DNA of 5,623 bases, from positions 1 to 5,623 of the forward strand of contig JAEDGW010000144.1 of NCBI GenBank assembly GCA_016297325.1. Direction: 5' to 3'. Position numbers and translations under genes: made by a program. Source of the DNA: Coprococcus sp. GTDB lineage: Bacteria; Bacillota; Clostridia; Lachnospirales; Lachnospiraceae. The notes under the pieces were generated by a model. The model was not told the DNA's origin, did no database searches, and worked only from the letters and a program-made list of their open reading frames with translations. Shown piece by piece: positions 1 to 5,226 of the stretch (positions are counted from its first letter, which is position 1; each line of letters starts with the position of its first letter).

Positions 1-2
1 TT

Positions 3-185
3 ATGAAGCTAGTGGCAAATGCTGGGTATGTTGCAGCAAAAAGAGCTGTTGGATCTGCATCCATCTATGGTTATCACCAGCCGAAGGAACCTAAGATTGT
101 AGACCGTTTGGTTGAAAAACGACTATTAAGTAAAAGAACAGTTGAGAGTTTTAAAATGAAAATTAAATTTATGAAGGAGAGATAA
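3..185 (+). CDS. AgrD-like cyclic lactone autoinducer precursor peptide
   Basis: This 60-residue peptide matches the layout of AgrD quorum-sensing precursors. A short basic amphipathic leader (residues 1-19) is followed by a five-residue candidate ring S20-I-Y-G-Y24 and then the conserved recognition segment H25-QPKEPK. In AgrD families the membrane peptidase AgrB cuts after the ring's last residue and joins that carboxyl to the Cys or Ser side chain; the product is sensed by an AgrC-type kinase. The clostridial AgrD that I recall from C. perfringens has a five-residue ring followed by a very similar HQPEEPK. Ser at the ring position implies a lactone, not a thiolactone. The tail after the ring is 36 residues, longer than the usual 10-20, and ends in a very basic stretch. 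The gene starts at the window edge, so the true start and its ribosome binding site may lie upstream. agrB, normally adjacent, is not visible. Confidence 0.75.
   Translation: MKLVANAGYVAAKRAVGSASIYGYHQPKEPKIVDRLVEKRLLSKRTVESFKMKIKFMKER
174..180 (+). promoter_or_regulatory. Ribosome binding site inside the end of the AgrD-like gene
   Basis: AAGGAGA lies 8 nt before the ATG at 189 and is embedded in the last codons of the peptide gene, whose stop is at 183-185. This supports co-transcription and probable translational coupling of the secreted protein to the autoinducer precursor. Confidence 0.8.
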
Positions 186-188
186 GTT

Positions 189-656
189 ATGAAGAAAATA
201 GGTACAGATTTAAAGAAGAAGGTAGTTATGTTTACTATGGCGGGAGCTATGGCTCTGACAGGTGTTGCAGGGATGACAGGTACTGCGGAAGCAAAAGATC
301 CAGCAACATATCCAAATTACTATGATACAGATTACAGCTTTAAGAGTGTAAGCTCTGTTGGATATACGGAATGCAGATTGAAAACAGATACGACAAAGGT
401 GTACATACATCCGACAAGTGGTCCTAACCTGTATTACAGGGTTTTGGGCACTGATTTAGAGGATGGAAGTAACGCAGAAAATAAGTCCAATGCACATATG
501 GTCAAACAGGGAGTGAAAGCCAGCTTTACCAATTGGGTCAGAGAAGATAATAAGAAGTATGCGAGACTTAAGATGAGAAGATCTGCATATGCGGCTGAAT
601 ACACAAGAGGTGTATGGAGTCCTGACTCAAGCCAGAACTATGTTATCTTTGATTGA
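189..656 (+). CDS. Small secreted protein, DUF2712-like
   Basis: A 155-residue preprotein. The N-terminus has Lys residues at 2-11, a hydrophobic core at about 12-30 and an AEA cleavage site, predicting cleavage between A35 and K36. The mature part is about 120 residues, rich in Tyr, near charge-balanced (17 Lys/Arg, 14 Asp/Glu by hand count) and has a single Cys (C62), so no internal disulfide. A DYSF start, a TTKVYI strand, a HMVKQG segment and a C-terminal GVWSPDSS motif recall, from memory, the DUF2712 family of small secreted Firmicutes proteins that often sit near ABC transporters; this assignment is tentative. It begins 3 nt after the AgrD-like gene with a good ribosome binding site and ends before two hairpins. 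Function is unknown: a secreted effector, bacteriocin-like protein or surface factor under quorum control are all possible. The mature N-terminus carries DPATYPNYYDTD (37-48), which recurs in the gene at 831. Confidence 0.85.
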   Translation: MKKIGTDLKKKVVMFTMAGAMALTGVAGMTGTAEAKDPATYPNYYDTDYSFKSVSSVGYTECRLKTDTTKVYIHPTSGPNLYYRVLGTDLEDGSNAENKSNAHMVKQGVKASFTNWVREDNKKYARLKMRRSAYAAEYTRGVWSPDSSQNYVIFD

Positions 657-683
657 TAGATATCGATGCCCTTGATGTATATA

Positions 684-715
684 ACAGTTCTGTCTACTTC
701 TGTAGGCGGGACTGT
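684..715 (+). other. RNA hairpin with U-G pairs
   Basis: ACAGT (684-688) pairs with ACTGT (711-715), and the inner arms 689-697 and 702-710 continue the helix to a 4-nt TTCT loop, giving a 14-bp stem. Three inner pairs are U-G as + strand RNA and would be A-C mismatches in the opposite transcript. The structure therefore fits transcription from the upstream gene pair. It has no following U-run, so it is not a standard intrinsic terminator alone; it could be a 3' stability element, a processing site, or part of a terminator together with the hairpin 7 nt downstream. Confidence 0.55.
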
Positions 716-722
716 GAATATT

Positions 723-756
723 TCATCATCCCCGGTGTCACATCCGGGGATGATGA
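723..756 (+). terminator. Strong hairpin, possible weak terminator of the peptide/secreted-protein unit
   Basis: A perfect 13-bp inverted repeat (723-735 with 744-756) with an 8-nt loop. The stem is GC-rich at the loop side (CCCCGG/CCGGGG). Its position 66 nt after the stop of the secreted-protein gene suits a transcript end. However, it is followed by TTCGTCAT rather than a T-run, and the opposite strand also lacks a run of more than three T. Termination may be inefficient or the hairpin may protect or process the transcript; partial readthrough into the gene at 831 is possible. Confidence 0.45.
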
Positions 757-787
757 TTCGTCATATAAAGTGAGAACAAAAATAAAA

Positions 788-803
788 ACAGCTTTTCTGC
801 TGT
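788..803 (+). repeat. Small inverted repeat in the leader of the 831 gene
   Basis: ACAGC (788-792) and GCTGT (799-803) flank a 6-nt TTTTCT loop, just before the ribosome binding site AAAGGAG (818-824). The sequence is A-rich before and only mildly T-rich after (GAATTTT), resembling a decayed or weak terminator or leader hairpin. The rest of the 174-nt gap between genes (657-830) holds two larger hairpins and no convincing promoter; TATAAA at 764-769 has no matching -35 box. Confidence 0.25.
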
Positions 804-830
804 CTGAATTTTAAGTTAAAGGAGTAAGAG

Positions 831-1742
831 ATGAAAAGAAAAAAAGATATATTGGTGGTGGTTCTTATCATACTTATATTGGCGGTTACAGGCATTACTG
901 CATACAGCTTCCAAAAGAATAAAGAAAGTACTTCAGACAGGGTAAGCAGAATCGCATCGGAGACTGATGCAAAAAAGACTTACGGATCTGAGACGGAAGA
1001 TGGGGCTGACACATCTGATACAGAGAATGCCTCAGGGGATAAGCGTGAGATCTGCGGAGACAACATCCTTATGAAGGGGTGTGCACAGATAGAGATGCTG
1101 TCGGTAGATATATTGGAGGGAGAAGAACTGGCCAATGAGACCAGATATCCTGCCCAGTATTTCATCAATCAGGAGCTGCCTGTTGCAGGCTATACAAATG
1201 AAACGATAGATTGGGATGCCATATATGCGGAAGCCCCGGAAGTAAAAAAAGTTAGGCAAGCTGATATCAGCGAATATAGCGCAGATGAAAAAGTTGCGGT
1301 CAGGGATAAGTATGCAGATGTCATAGAAAAACATACTGTGAACATAGAGGTAACAAACAGGGTGTATTTTGTAAAGTGCAGGATCACCAACGTTAGCTCC
1401 ACATCTCCGATAGAGACCCTGTTCCCAATGGATGTCATATATAAATCAGAGGATACGGATGAACAGGGCTATTATGAGGCTCTCCGCTACTTCGACAAGC
1501 CGGTCTATACGGAAGGTGATGACAGAAAAAGATACTTTACCATCAAGCTGGATGCCGGTGAGACAATGGAGTGCACGCTCGGCCTTTCAGTCCCATCAGA
1601 TATCCGAGATCTGCCGAGCCAGGACTATGGCGAGCATGTAAAGCACTATTATGGTGAACTGATAGCTTCGGGAACGACAAAATATGATCCTTCATTATAT
1701 CCAAATTATGTGGATCTTGATGCACTTCCAAAAACAGAGTAG
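831..1742 (+). CDS. Membrane-anchored extracellular protein with Ig-like (DUF4352-type) domain
   Basis: A 303-residue protein with N-terminal KRKK followed by one hydrophobic segment (about 7-26) and no lipobox or clear cleavage site, so probably an uncleaved anchor with the rest outside the membrane. Residues 28-70 are a low-complexity linker rich in Ser, Thr, Asp and Glu. The folded part (about 75-285) includes a beta-rich stretch at 167-255 with the pattern YFVKCRITNVS ... LDAGETMECTLGLSVP, like the Ig-like sandwiches grouped under DUF4352 and similar families. Cysteines C75, C84, C183 and C248 are all predicted to be external and could form two disulfides. The C-terminus carries DPSLYPNYVDLD (286-297), matching the mature N-terminus of the secreted protein at 189. 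The start is supported by AAAGGAG at 818-824, 6 nt upstream. No enzyme motif is visible. Likely an accessory or sensory surface protein for the downstream ABC transporter; this role is inferred from context. Confidence 0.85.
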   Translation: MKRKKDILVVVLIILILAVTGITAYSFQKNKESTSDRVSRIASETDAKKTYGSETEDGADTSDTENASGDKREICGDNILMKGCAQIEMLSVDILEGEELANETRYPAQYFINQELPVAGYTNETIDWDAIYAEAPEVKKVRQADISEYSADEKVAVRDKYADVIEKHTVNIEVTNRVYFVKCRITNVSSTSPIETLFPMDVIYKSEDTDEQGYYEALRYFDKPVYTEGDDRKRYFTIKLDAGETMECTLGLSVPSDIRDLPSQDYGEHVKHYYGELIASGTTKYDPSLYPNYVDLDALPKTE

Positions 1743-1745
1743 TAC

Positions 1746-1751
1746 AGGAGG
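1746..1751 (+). promoter_or_regulatory. Ribosome binding site deciding the start at 1760
   Basis: AGGAGG lies only 2 nt before the first ATG (1754) but 8 nt before the in-frame ATG at 1760. The second spacing is normal for initiation, so the start at 1760 (MRKRV) is preferred. Confidence 0.75.
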
Positions 1752-1759
1752 AAATGGTT

Positions 1760-3130
1760 ATGCGTAAAAGAGTCTGTATCATATCGGCGGCGCTCTGCAT
1801 GGCACTTGCCGTGACTGCGTGCGGGGGTAGAAAAGATGTAAGCTACGATTCGGGACCGGATGCTGCCGGAACAGACAGCACGGATTCGGACAATGCCGGA
1901 GCTGCTGAGAGCGGCGGGCTGCTCGCCGAGCAGCTTGGGATACCGGGGAGTGCCCAGGTAGATATCCAAGCTGATGGGACAAATATCAAAAAGATCACTA
2001 TAGATGATGCTGAGATAGATGTTCCGGATAAGGACAGGATGTATACGAAATCTTACAGGATGGGAATACTGACTGAGGAGACAAAAGAAGAGATAGTGAA
2101 AACATTCCTGAATGCGGAAGATGGTATATATGATTATCCGGAGGAGATGTTCAATGCAAATGATACTGACAGGGATGCCATCGAGCAGATCTTTGAGGAA
2201 GGAGCCCCGGATCCTGATTATACTGGTACATATTTTATTGGAAAGATAGATAAAGTCCCGTATGTTGTCAGGTTTATGGATACGTCATGGTCTACGGATG
2301 AAGCTTTTGTCGTGTCGAGAGCATGCCAGGATGAGATACCGGAGGAGATGCAGAACAAGCAGGCGAGCAGTGTGACGTATTACGATTATGACCCTGATGA
2401 ACTGTATGGAGATCAGTCCGGAAATGATGAGGATTCTGCTGATAAAGAGGCTGATAATGCCTGCGGAATGGATCCGGAGCAGGCGGGACGCAGAGCCCAG
2501 GAATATATGGATTCATGGGGATTTAAGGATGTGACCCAGACCGCTGTATCGGATATGTTCAGGTCATATGAAGACGATAACTTCAGAGTGATCCAGTATG
2601 AAAAGGATGGATACATGGTGAGGTTTGATGCATCGGTGAACGGCACGGCGCTTTATCAGCCGGTGTCAACAGGGATAGATACCATAACAGGGCAGAGCCA
2701 GAATCCTGAAGCTGACATAGACAGGGAGAATTATTACAGTTCTGAGGTATCTCATTATCAGTTGTCCTTCAATGAGGATGGACTTATGGATCTGTATGGC
2801 TACTGGCCTATGAGATCTGATGATGAACTGCACCCTGTGGATCATCTCATCACATGGGATGAGGCAGTGGAGAGCCTTAAGAAAGCCGTGCCGCAGCACT
2901 TTGCCGGTTATACGGGATATTCAGAGGTTAAGTTCAATGATGTAAGGCTTACATATTTCCGTACTAAGACAGGTGATAAGCAGTATGAGGTGATCCCTGT
3001 GTATGTGTTTGCACAGCTTGAATCCTGGGCAGAGGAAAGCAATGCGCCAACCCAGCTCATAATGATAGATGCGAGGGATGGCAGCGAGGTAGATATCATG
3101 CAGGATCCGGCCCGTAAAGGCCTCTATTGA
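1760..3130 (+). CDS. Large surface lipoprotein of unknown function (possibly DUF6034-like)
   Basis: A 456-residue lipoprotein. The N-terminus RKR is followed by a hydrophobic stretch and the lipobox V18-T-A-C21, so it should be lipidated on C21 and held on the outer face of the membrane. A Gly/Ser/Asp-rich linker follows to about residue 55. The body has two halves separated by a very acidic linker near 213-235. The second half begins D238-PEQAGRRAQEYM and has the form helix plus beta hairpin (YEKDGYMVRFDASVNG), then a helix starting W366-DEAVESLKK and a strand Y409-EVIPVYVFAQ, and ends in IDARDGSEVDI. This repeated helix-strand pattern recalls PepSY/YycI-like extracytoplasmic modules and, from memory, the DUF6034 family; neither is certain. 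No catalytic motif is seen. It lies 17 nt after the 831 gene and 18 nt before the 3149 gene, so it is almost surely in the same transcript, as a probable transporter-associated lipoprotein. Confidence 0.85.
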   Translation: MRKRVCIISAALCMALAVTACGGRKDVSYDSGPDAAGTDSTDSDNAGAAESGGLLAEQLGIPGSAQVDIQADGTNIKKITIDDAEIDVPDKDRMYTKSYRMGILTEETKEEIVKTFLNAEDGIYDYPEEMFNANDTDRDAIEQIFEEGAPDPDYTGTYFIGKIDKVPYVVRFMDTSWSTDEAFVVSRACQDEIPEEMQNKQASSVTYYDYDPDELYGDQSGNDEDSADKEADNACGMDPEQAGRRAQEYMDSWGFKDVTQTAVSDMFRSYEDDNFRVIQYEKDGYMVRFDASVNGTALYQPVSTGIDTITGQSQNPEADIDRENYYSSEVSHYQLSFNEDGLMDLYGYWPMRSDDELHPVDHLITWDEAVESLKKAVPQHFAGYTGYSEVKFNDVRLTYFRTKTGDKQYEVIPVYVFAQLESWAEESNAPTQLIMIDARDGSEVDIMQDPARKGLY

Positions 3131-3135
3131 TAAGT

Positions 3136-3143
3136 AAGGGGTG
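3136..3143 (+). promoter_or_regulatory. Ribosome binding site for a GTG start
   Basis: AAGGGGTG sits 5 nt before the GTG at 3149, which opens a frame beginning KKLLFFLAG. A nearby GTG at 3141 is in another frame. The site fixes a non-ATG start for the next gene. Confidence 0.65.
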
Positions 3144-3148
3144 AAAAG

Positions 3149-3709
3149 GTGAAGAAGTTATTGTTTTTCCTTGCCGGCATACTGTGTCTTTGCGGTGTCA
3201 TATTCTGGTGTGGCAGGATATACAGTGTGAACAGTGCATACAGTGATGATACGGAAAGGTACGGAGCAGGTGAGACTGTAAGCATATCGGGACTTGAGAT
3301 GAAGGCAGTGGAGACACGTATATACAGCATAGATGAATACAAAGAGCGTTTTAATGCTGATCCTGTGGATATGCTTGATCCGCAGGACAGGATGATATGT
3401 GTGCGCATGCAGGTGACAAACACCGGAGATGAGGCTGTGGGCTGGGATAAGGTGAGCAGCATCACGGTAGGAGGATTTGAATCCGTTACGTGGTGCAGCA
3501 GTGCAGACCCTTACTCCGCACAGCCGATAAATGTGTTCAGAAGTGAGAACCTGCCGGCGGGAGCAGAGCAGGATGTGTGGTGCGTGACGAGCCTTGCCAG
3601 GGTTTCATTTGGCCAGAAGACATGGGATAACATAAAGGACGAGGAGTTCTGGTATGTGCCGGCACTTGAGCCTGTGAAGATCATGATGAAGCTGAAACTT
3701 GACGACTGA
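3149..3709 (+). CDS. Membrane-anchored Ig-like extracellular protein (DUF4352/DUF5027-like)
   Basis: A 186-residue protein beginning at GTG. KK followed by a hydrophobic segment (about 4-25) predicts a single membrane anchor. The Cys residues there (C13, C15, C21) are not preceded by a proper lipobox: the residue before each is Leu, Leu or Trp. From about residue 41 the sequence is beta-rich: GETVSISGLEMKAVETRIY, then RMICVRMQVTNTGDEAVGWD (81-100), then LPAGAEQDVWCVTSL (135-149). This strand order, with a V-x-V-T-N-T-G turn and a later PAG-E segment, is typical of DUF4352-type Ig-like sandwiches. C84, C116 and C145 lie in the external part. The same elements, in the same order, occur in the protein at 831, so the two may be distant relatives. 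It starts 18 nt after the lipoprotein gene and shares its transcript. Function is unknown; a transporter accessory or sensor role is inferred from position. Confidence 0.82.
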   Translation: MKKLLFFLAGILCLCGVIFWCGRIYSVNSAYSDDTERYGAGETVSISGLEMKAVETRIYSIDEYKERFNADPVDMLDPQDRMICVRMQVTNTGDEAVGWDKVSSITVGGFESVTWCSSADPYSAQPINVFRSENLPAGAEQDVWCVTSLARVSFGQKTWDNIKDEEFWYVPALEPVKIMMKLKLDD

Positions 3710-3711
3710 TA

Positions 3712-3742
3712 CCCTATAGGGAGTAACTATAGTCTGGTCCAG
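3712..3742 (+). promoter_or_regulatory. Cluster of three small palindromes before the transporter genes
   Basis: CCCTATAGGG (3712-3721), ACTATAGT (3726-3733) and CTGGTCCAG (3734-3742) are adjacent perfect palindromes in the only sizeable gap of the operon (3710-3787). The two CTATAG cores are 13 nt apart start to start. They could be an operator for a dimeric regulator or simply chance. A -10-like TATATT at 3763-3768 follows, but no good -35 box stands at 16-18 nt from it, so an internal promoter is only a possibility. Confidence 0.3.
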
Positions 3743-3787
3743 GTTTCATCCGGGAAAAAGGATATATTTTATTGGGTGGTGTAAGAT

Positions 3788-4579
3788 ATGAAGATATTTG
3801 GATTTGAGATAAAGAGGGCATTTGCAAATGTCTGGTTTGTCCTGAGTGTGGCGATAGGGACTGCCATAGGAGTGGCGGACTGCCTGCTGTACGTCAGACA
3901 GCCAGAACTCGGGGATGACAGTGCACTGATACAGATATGGCTTGGGACTGATTACCAGTTTGCATACAACAACCTGTTCTATGTACTGCTCCCGCTGCTT
4001 GCGTGCCTGCCATATGCCATGACCTGTTTTTCGGATATCAGGACCGGTTATGACAGGAACATATGTGTCAGGACATCGAGGCTTAAGTATATGTCGGCAA
4101 AGGCTCTGGCGGTATTCCTTTCAGGTGCTGTGGCTGTGGCAATTCCATTGCTTATCGACCTGTTTATCGGAGCCGGGATATACCCTGACAGGAATCCTGA
4201 AAAACTGACATTCCTCTATGCGGGGATCCAGGACAGCAACATGTTCCCGAGACTTTATCAGCTTCATCCGGCAGGTTACTGTCTGATGTTCACACTGCTT
4301 GATGCGGTGTTTGGCGGGCTGATGGGGCTTGTGTCCATGTGCGCTGCAAGGTGGAGCGGGAGCAGGTTTGCCACGGTCATGGGACCTTTTGCATTGTATG
4401 TGTTTACAGGAGTCCTTTTAGAGGGCGACGGAAACGGTACGTGGTCTGCACTTAAGATGGTGAACCCGCTGCAGGAGGTAGTGACCTACAGTTATCAGAT
4501 GGTCATCATGTATGCCGTGTTTTTTATAGTGCCTCTGGCGCTGATATACATATGGCACAGAAGGAGGGATATACTGTGA
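3788..4579 (+). CDS. ABC-2-type transporter permease subunit
   Basis: A 263-residue integral membrane protein with six likely spans, roughly 14-35, 60-79, 106-130, 163-186, 193-210 and 234-256. The N-terminus (FEIKRAFAN) is a cytoplasmic amphipathic helix as usual in ABC-2/BcrB-type permeases, and the C-terminus ends in a basic cytoplasmic tail (WHRRRDIL). The loop after span 2 has D83, S97-R98 and K105, leading into L111-SGAV; the second permease at 5223 has the same residues at the same spacing, which indicates a related partner. The large external loop is between spans 3 and 4 (131-162). The start is supported by GGGTGGTG at 3774-3781, 6 nt upstream. The stop overlaps the GTG start of the ATPase. 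Substrate cannot be read from sequence; peptide or antimicrobial export or self-protection is the common role for this transporter class. Confidence 0.85.
   Translation: MKIFGFEIKRAFANVWFVLSVAIGTAIGVADCLLYVRQPELGDDSALIQIWLGTDYQFAYNNLFYVLLPLLACLPYAMTCFSDIRTGYDRNICVRTSRLKYMSAKALAVFLSGAVAVAIPLLIDLFIGAGIYPDRNPEKLTFLYAGIQDSNMFPRLYQLHPAGYCLMFTLLDAVFGGLMGLVSMCAARWSGSRFATVMGPFALYVFTGVLLEGDGNGTWSALKMVNPLQEVVTYSYQMVIMYAVFFIVPLALIYIWHRRRDIL
4561..4568 (+). promoter_or_regulatory. Ribosome binding site deciding the ATPase start
   Basis: AAGGAGGG lies in the last codons of the permease gene, 7 nt before GTG at 4576. The in-frame ATG at 4552 lies upstream of this site and has no purine-rich sequence before it, so the GTG is taken as the start. 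The GTGA overlap (4576-4579) joins this start to the permease stop. Confidence 0.85.
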
Positions 4580-5226
4580 GAGAAGTGAAGGTGGAAAGCC
4601 TGTGCAAGAAGATAAAGGGAACTGTCATACTAGACAATGTGAACCTTGACATGGAGCCCGGAAGGATATACGGACTTAAGGGAAGAAACGGATGCGGCAA
4701 GACGATGATCATGAGGAGTCTGTGCGGACTCCTTATACCGGATTCCGGAACCATAACAATAGATGGAAAGGTGCTGCACAGGGATATAAAGTTTCCGGAG
4801 AGTGTGGGAGTCCTGATAGAGAATCCGTCATTCCTTCCGCAGTACACAGGATTCCGGAACCTGTCCATGCTGGCAAAGCTTACCGGCGGGATAAGTGCAT
4901 CGGATATAAGGACGGCGATGGAGAGAACGGGGCTTGATCCTGATGACAGCCGTACATACCGGAAGTATTCCCTTGGAATGAAACAGAAGCTCGGAATAGC
5001 CAATGCGGTCATGGGAGAGCCGGATCTCATCATACTTGATGAACCGATAAATGCCCTTGATGAGCAGACCGTTGAAAAGATAAGGGAGGAGCTGATGAAG
5101 CTCCGGGATAAGGATAAGATCATAGTGATAGCCTGCCATGACAGGGAGGAGCTTGAGTTCCTGTGCGATACGATATATGAGATAAAGGACGGGACTGTGG
5201 CCGGATGTGAGGTGATAGGGGAATGA
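4576..5226 (+). CDS. ABC transporter ATP-binding protein, BcrA-like
   Basis: A 216-residue cytoplasmic nucleotide-binding subunit powering the flanking permeases. Visible motifs in order: Walker A G36-RNGCGKT43; the Q-loop region, here L80-IENPSFLP with Glu where many ABC proteins have Gln, as is common in bacitracin-type (BcrA) ATPases; signature Y131-SLGMKQKLGIA in place of LSGGQ; Walker B D150-LIILDEP with catalytic E156; D-loop N159-ALD; and H-loop H188 in IACHD. All residues needed for ATP binding and hydrolysis appear present. At 216 residues it is a bare ATPase domain, lacking the C-terminal extension of about 80-100 residues found in many BcrA-type proteins. It overlaps the permease upstream by 4 nt (GTGA) and the permease downstream by 4 nt (ATGA), so the three should be made in coupled amounts. 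The assignment to the ABC class is firm; the substrate is unknown. Confidence 0.95.
   Translation: MREVKVESLCKKIKGTVILDNVNLDMEPGRIYGLKGRNGCGKTMIMRSLCGLLIPDSGTITIDGKVLHRDIKFPESVGVLIENPSFLPQYTGFRNLSMLAKLTGGISASDIRTAMERTGLDPDDSRTYRKYSLGMKQKLGIANAVMGEPDLIILDEPINALDEQTVEKIREELMKLRDKDKIIVIACHDREELEFLCDTIYEIKDGTVAGCEVIGE

Noticed and set aside
189..656. Secreted protein as a lactococcin 972-type bacteriocin
   Set aside because: The mature part lacks the Gly/Trp/Tyr-rich pattern I associate with that family; a DUF2712-like reading fits better, though it is also tentative.
723..756. A textbook Rho-independent terminator
   Set aside because: The stem is perfect but no T-run follows on either strand, so only a weak terminator or stability element is claimed.
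1032..1982. Several minus-strand open frames of 60-100 codons under the genes at 831 and 1760
   Set aside because: They overlap one another and genes with well-supported starts, and show no signal peptide or recognisable domain.
3149..3220. The protein at 3149 as a lipoprotein
   Set aside because: Cys residues lie in the hydrophobic segment, but none is preceded by Gly, Ala or Ser as a lipobox requires.
3763..3768. TATATT as the -10 box of an internal promoter
   Set aside because: Nothing resembling TTGACA lies 16-18 nt upstream, and AT-rich hexamers of this kind are common by chance.
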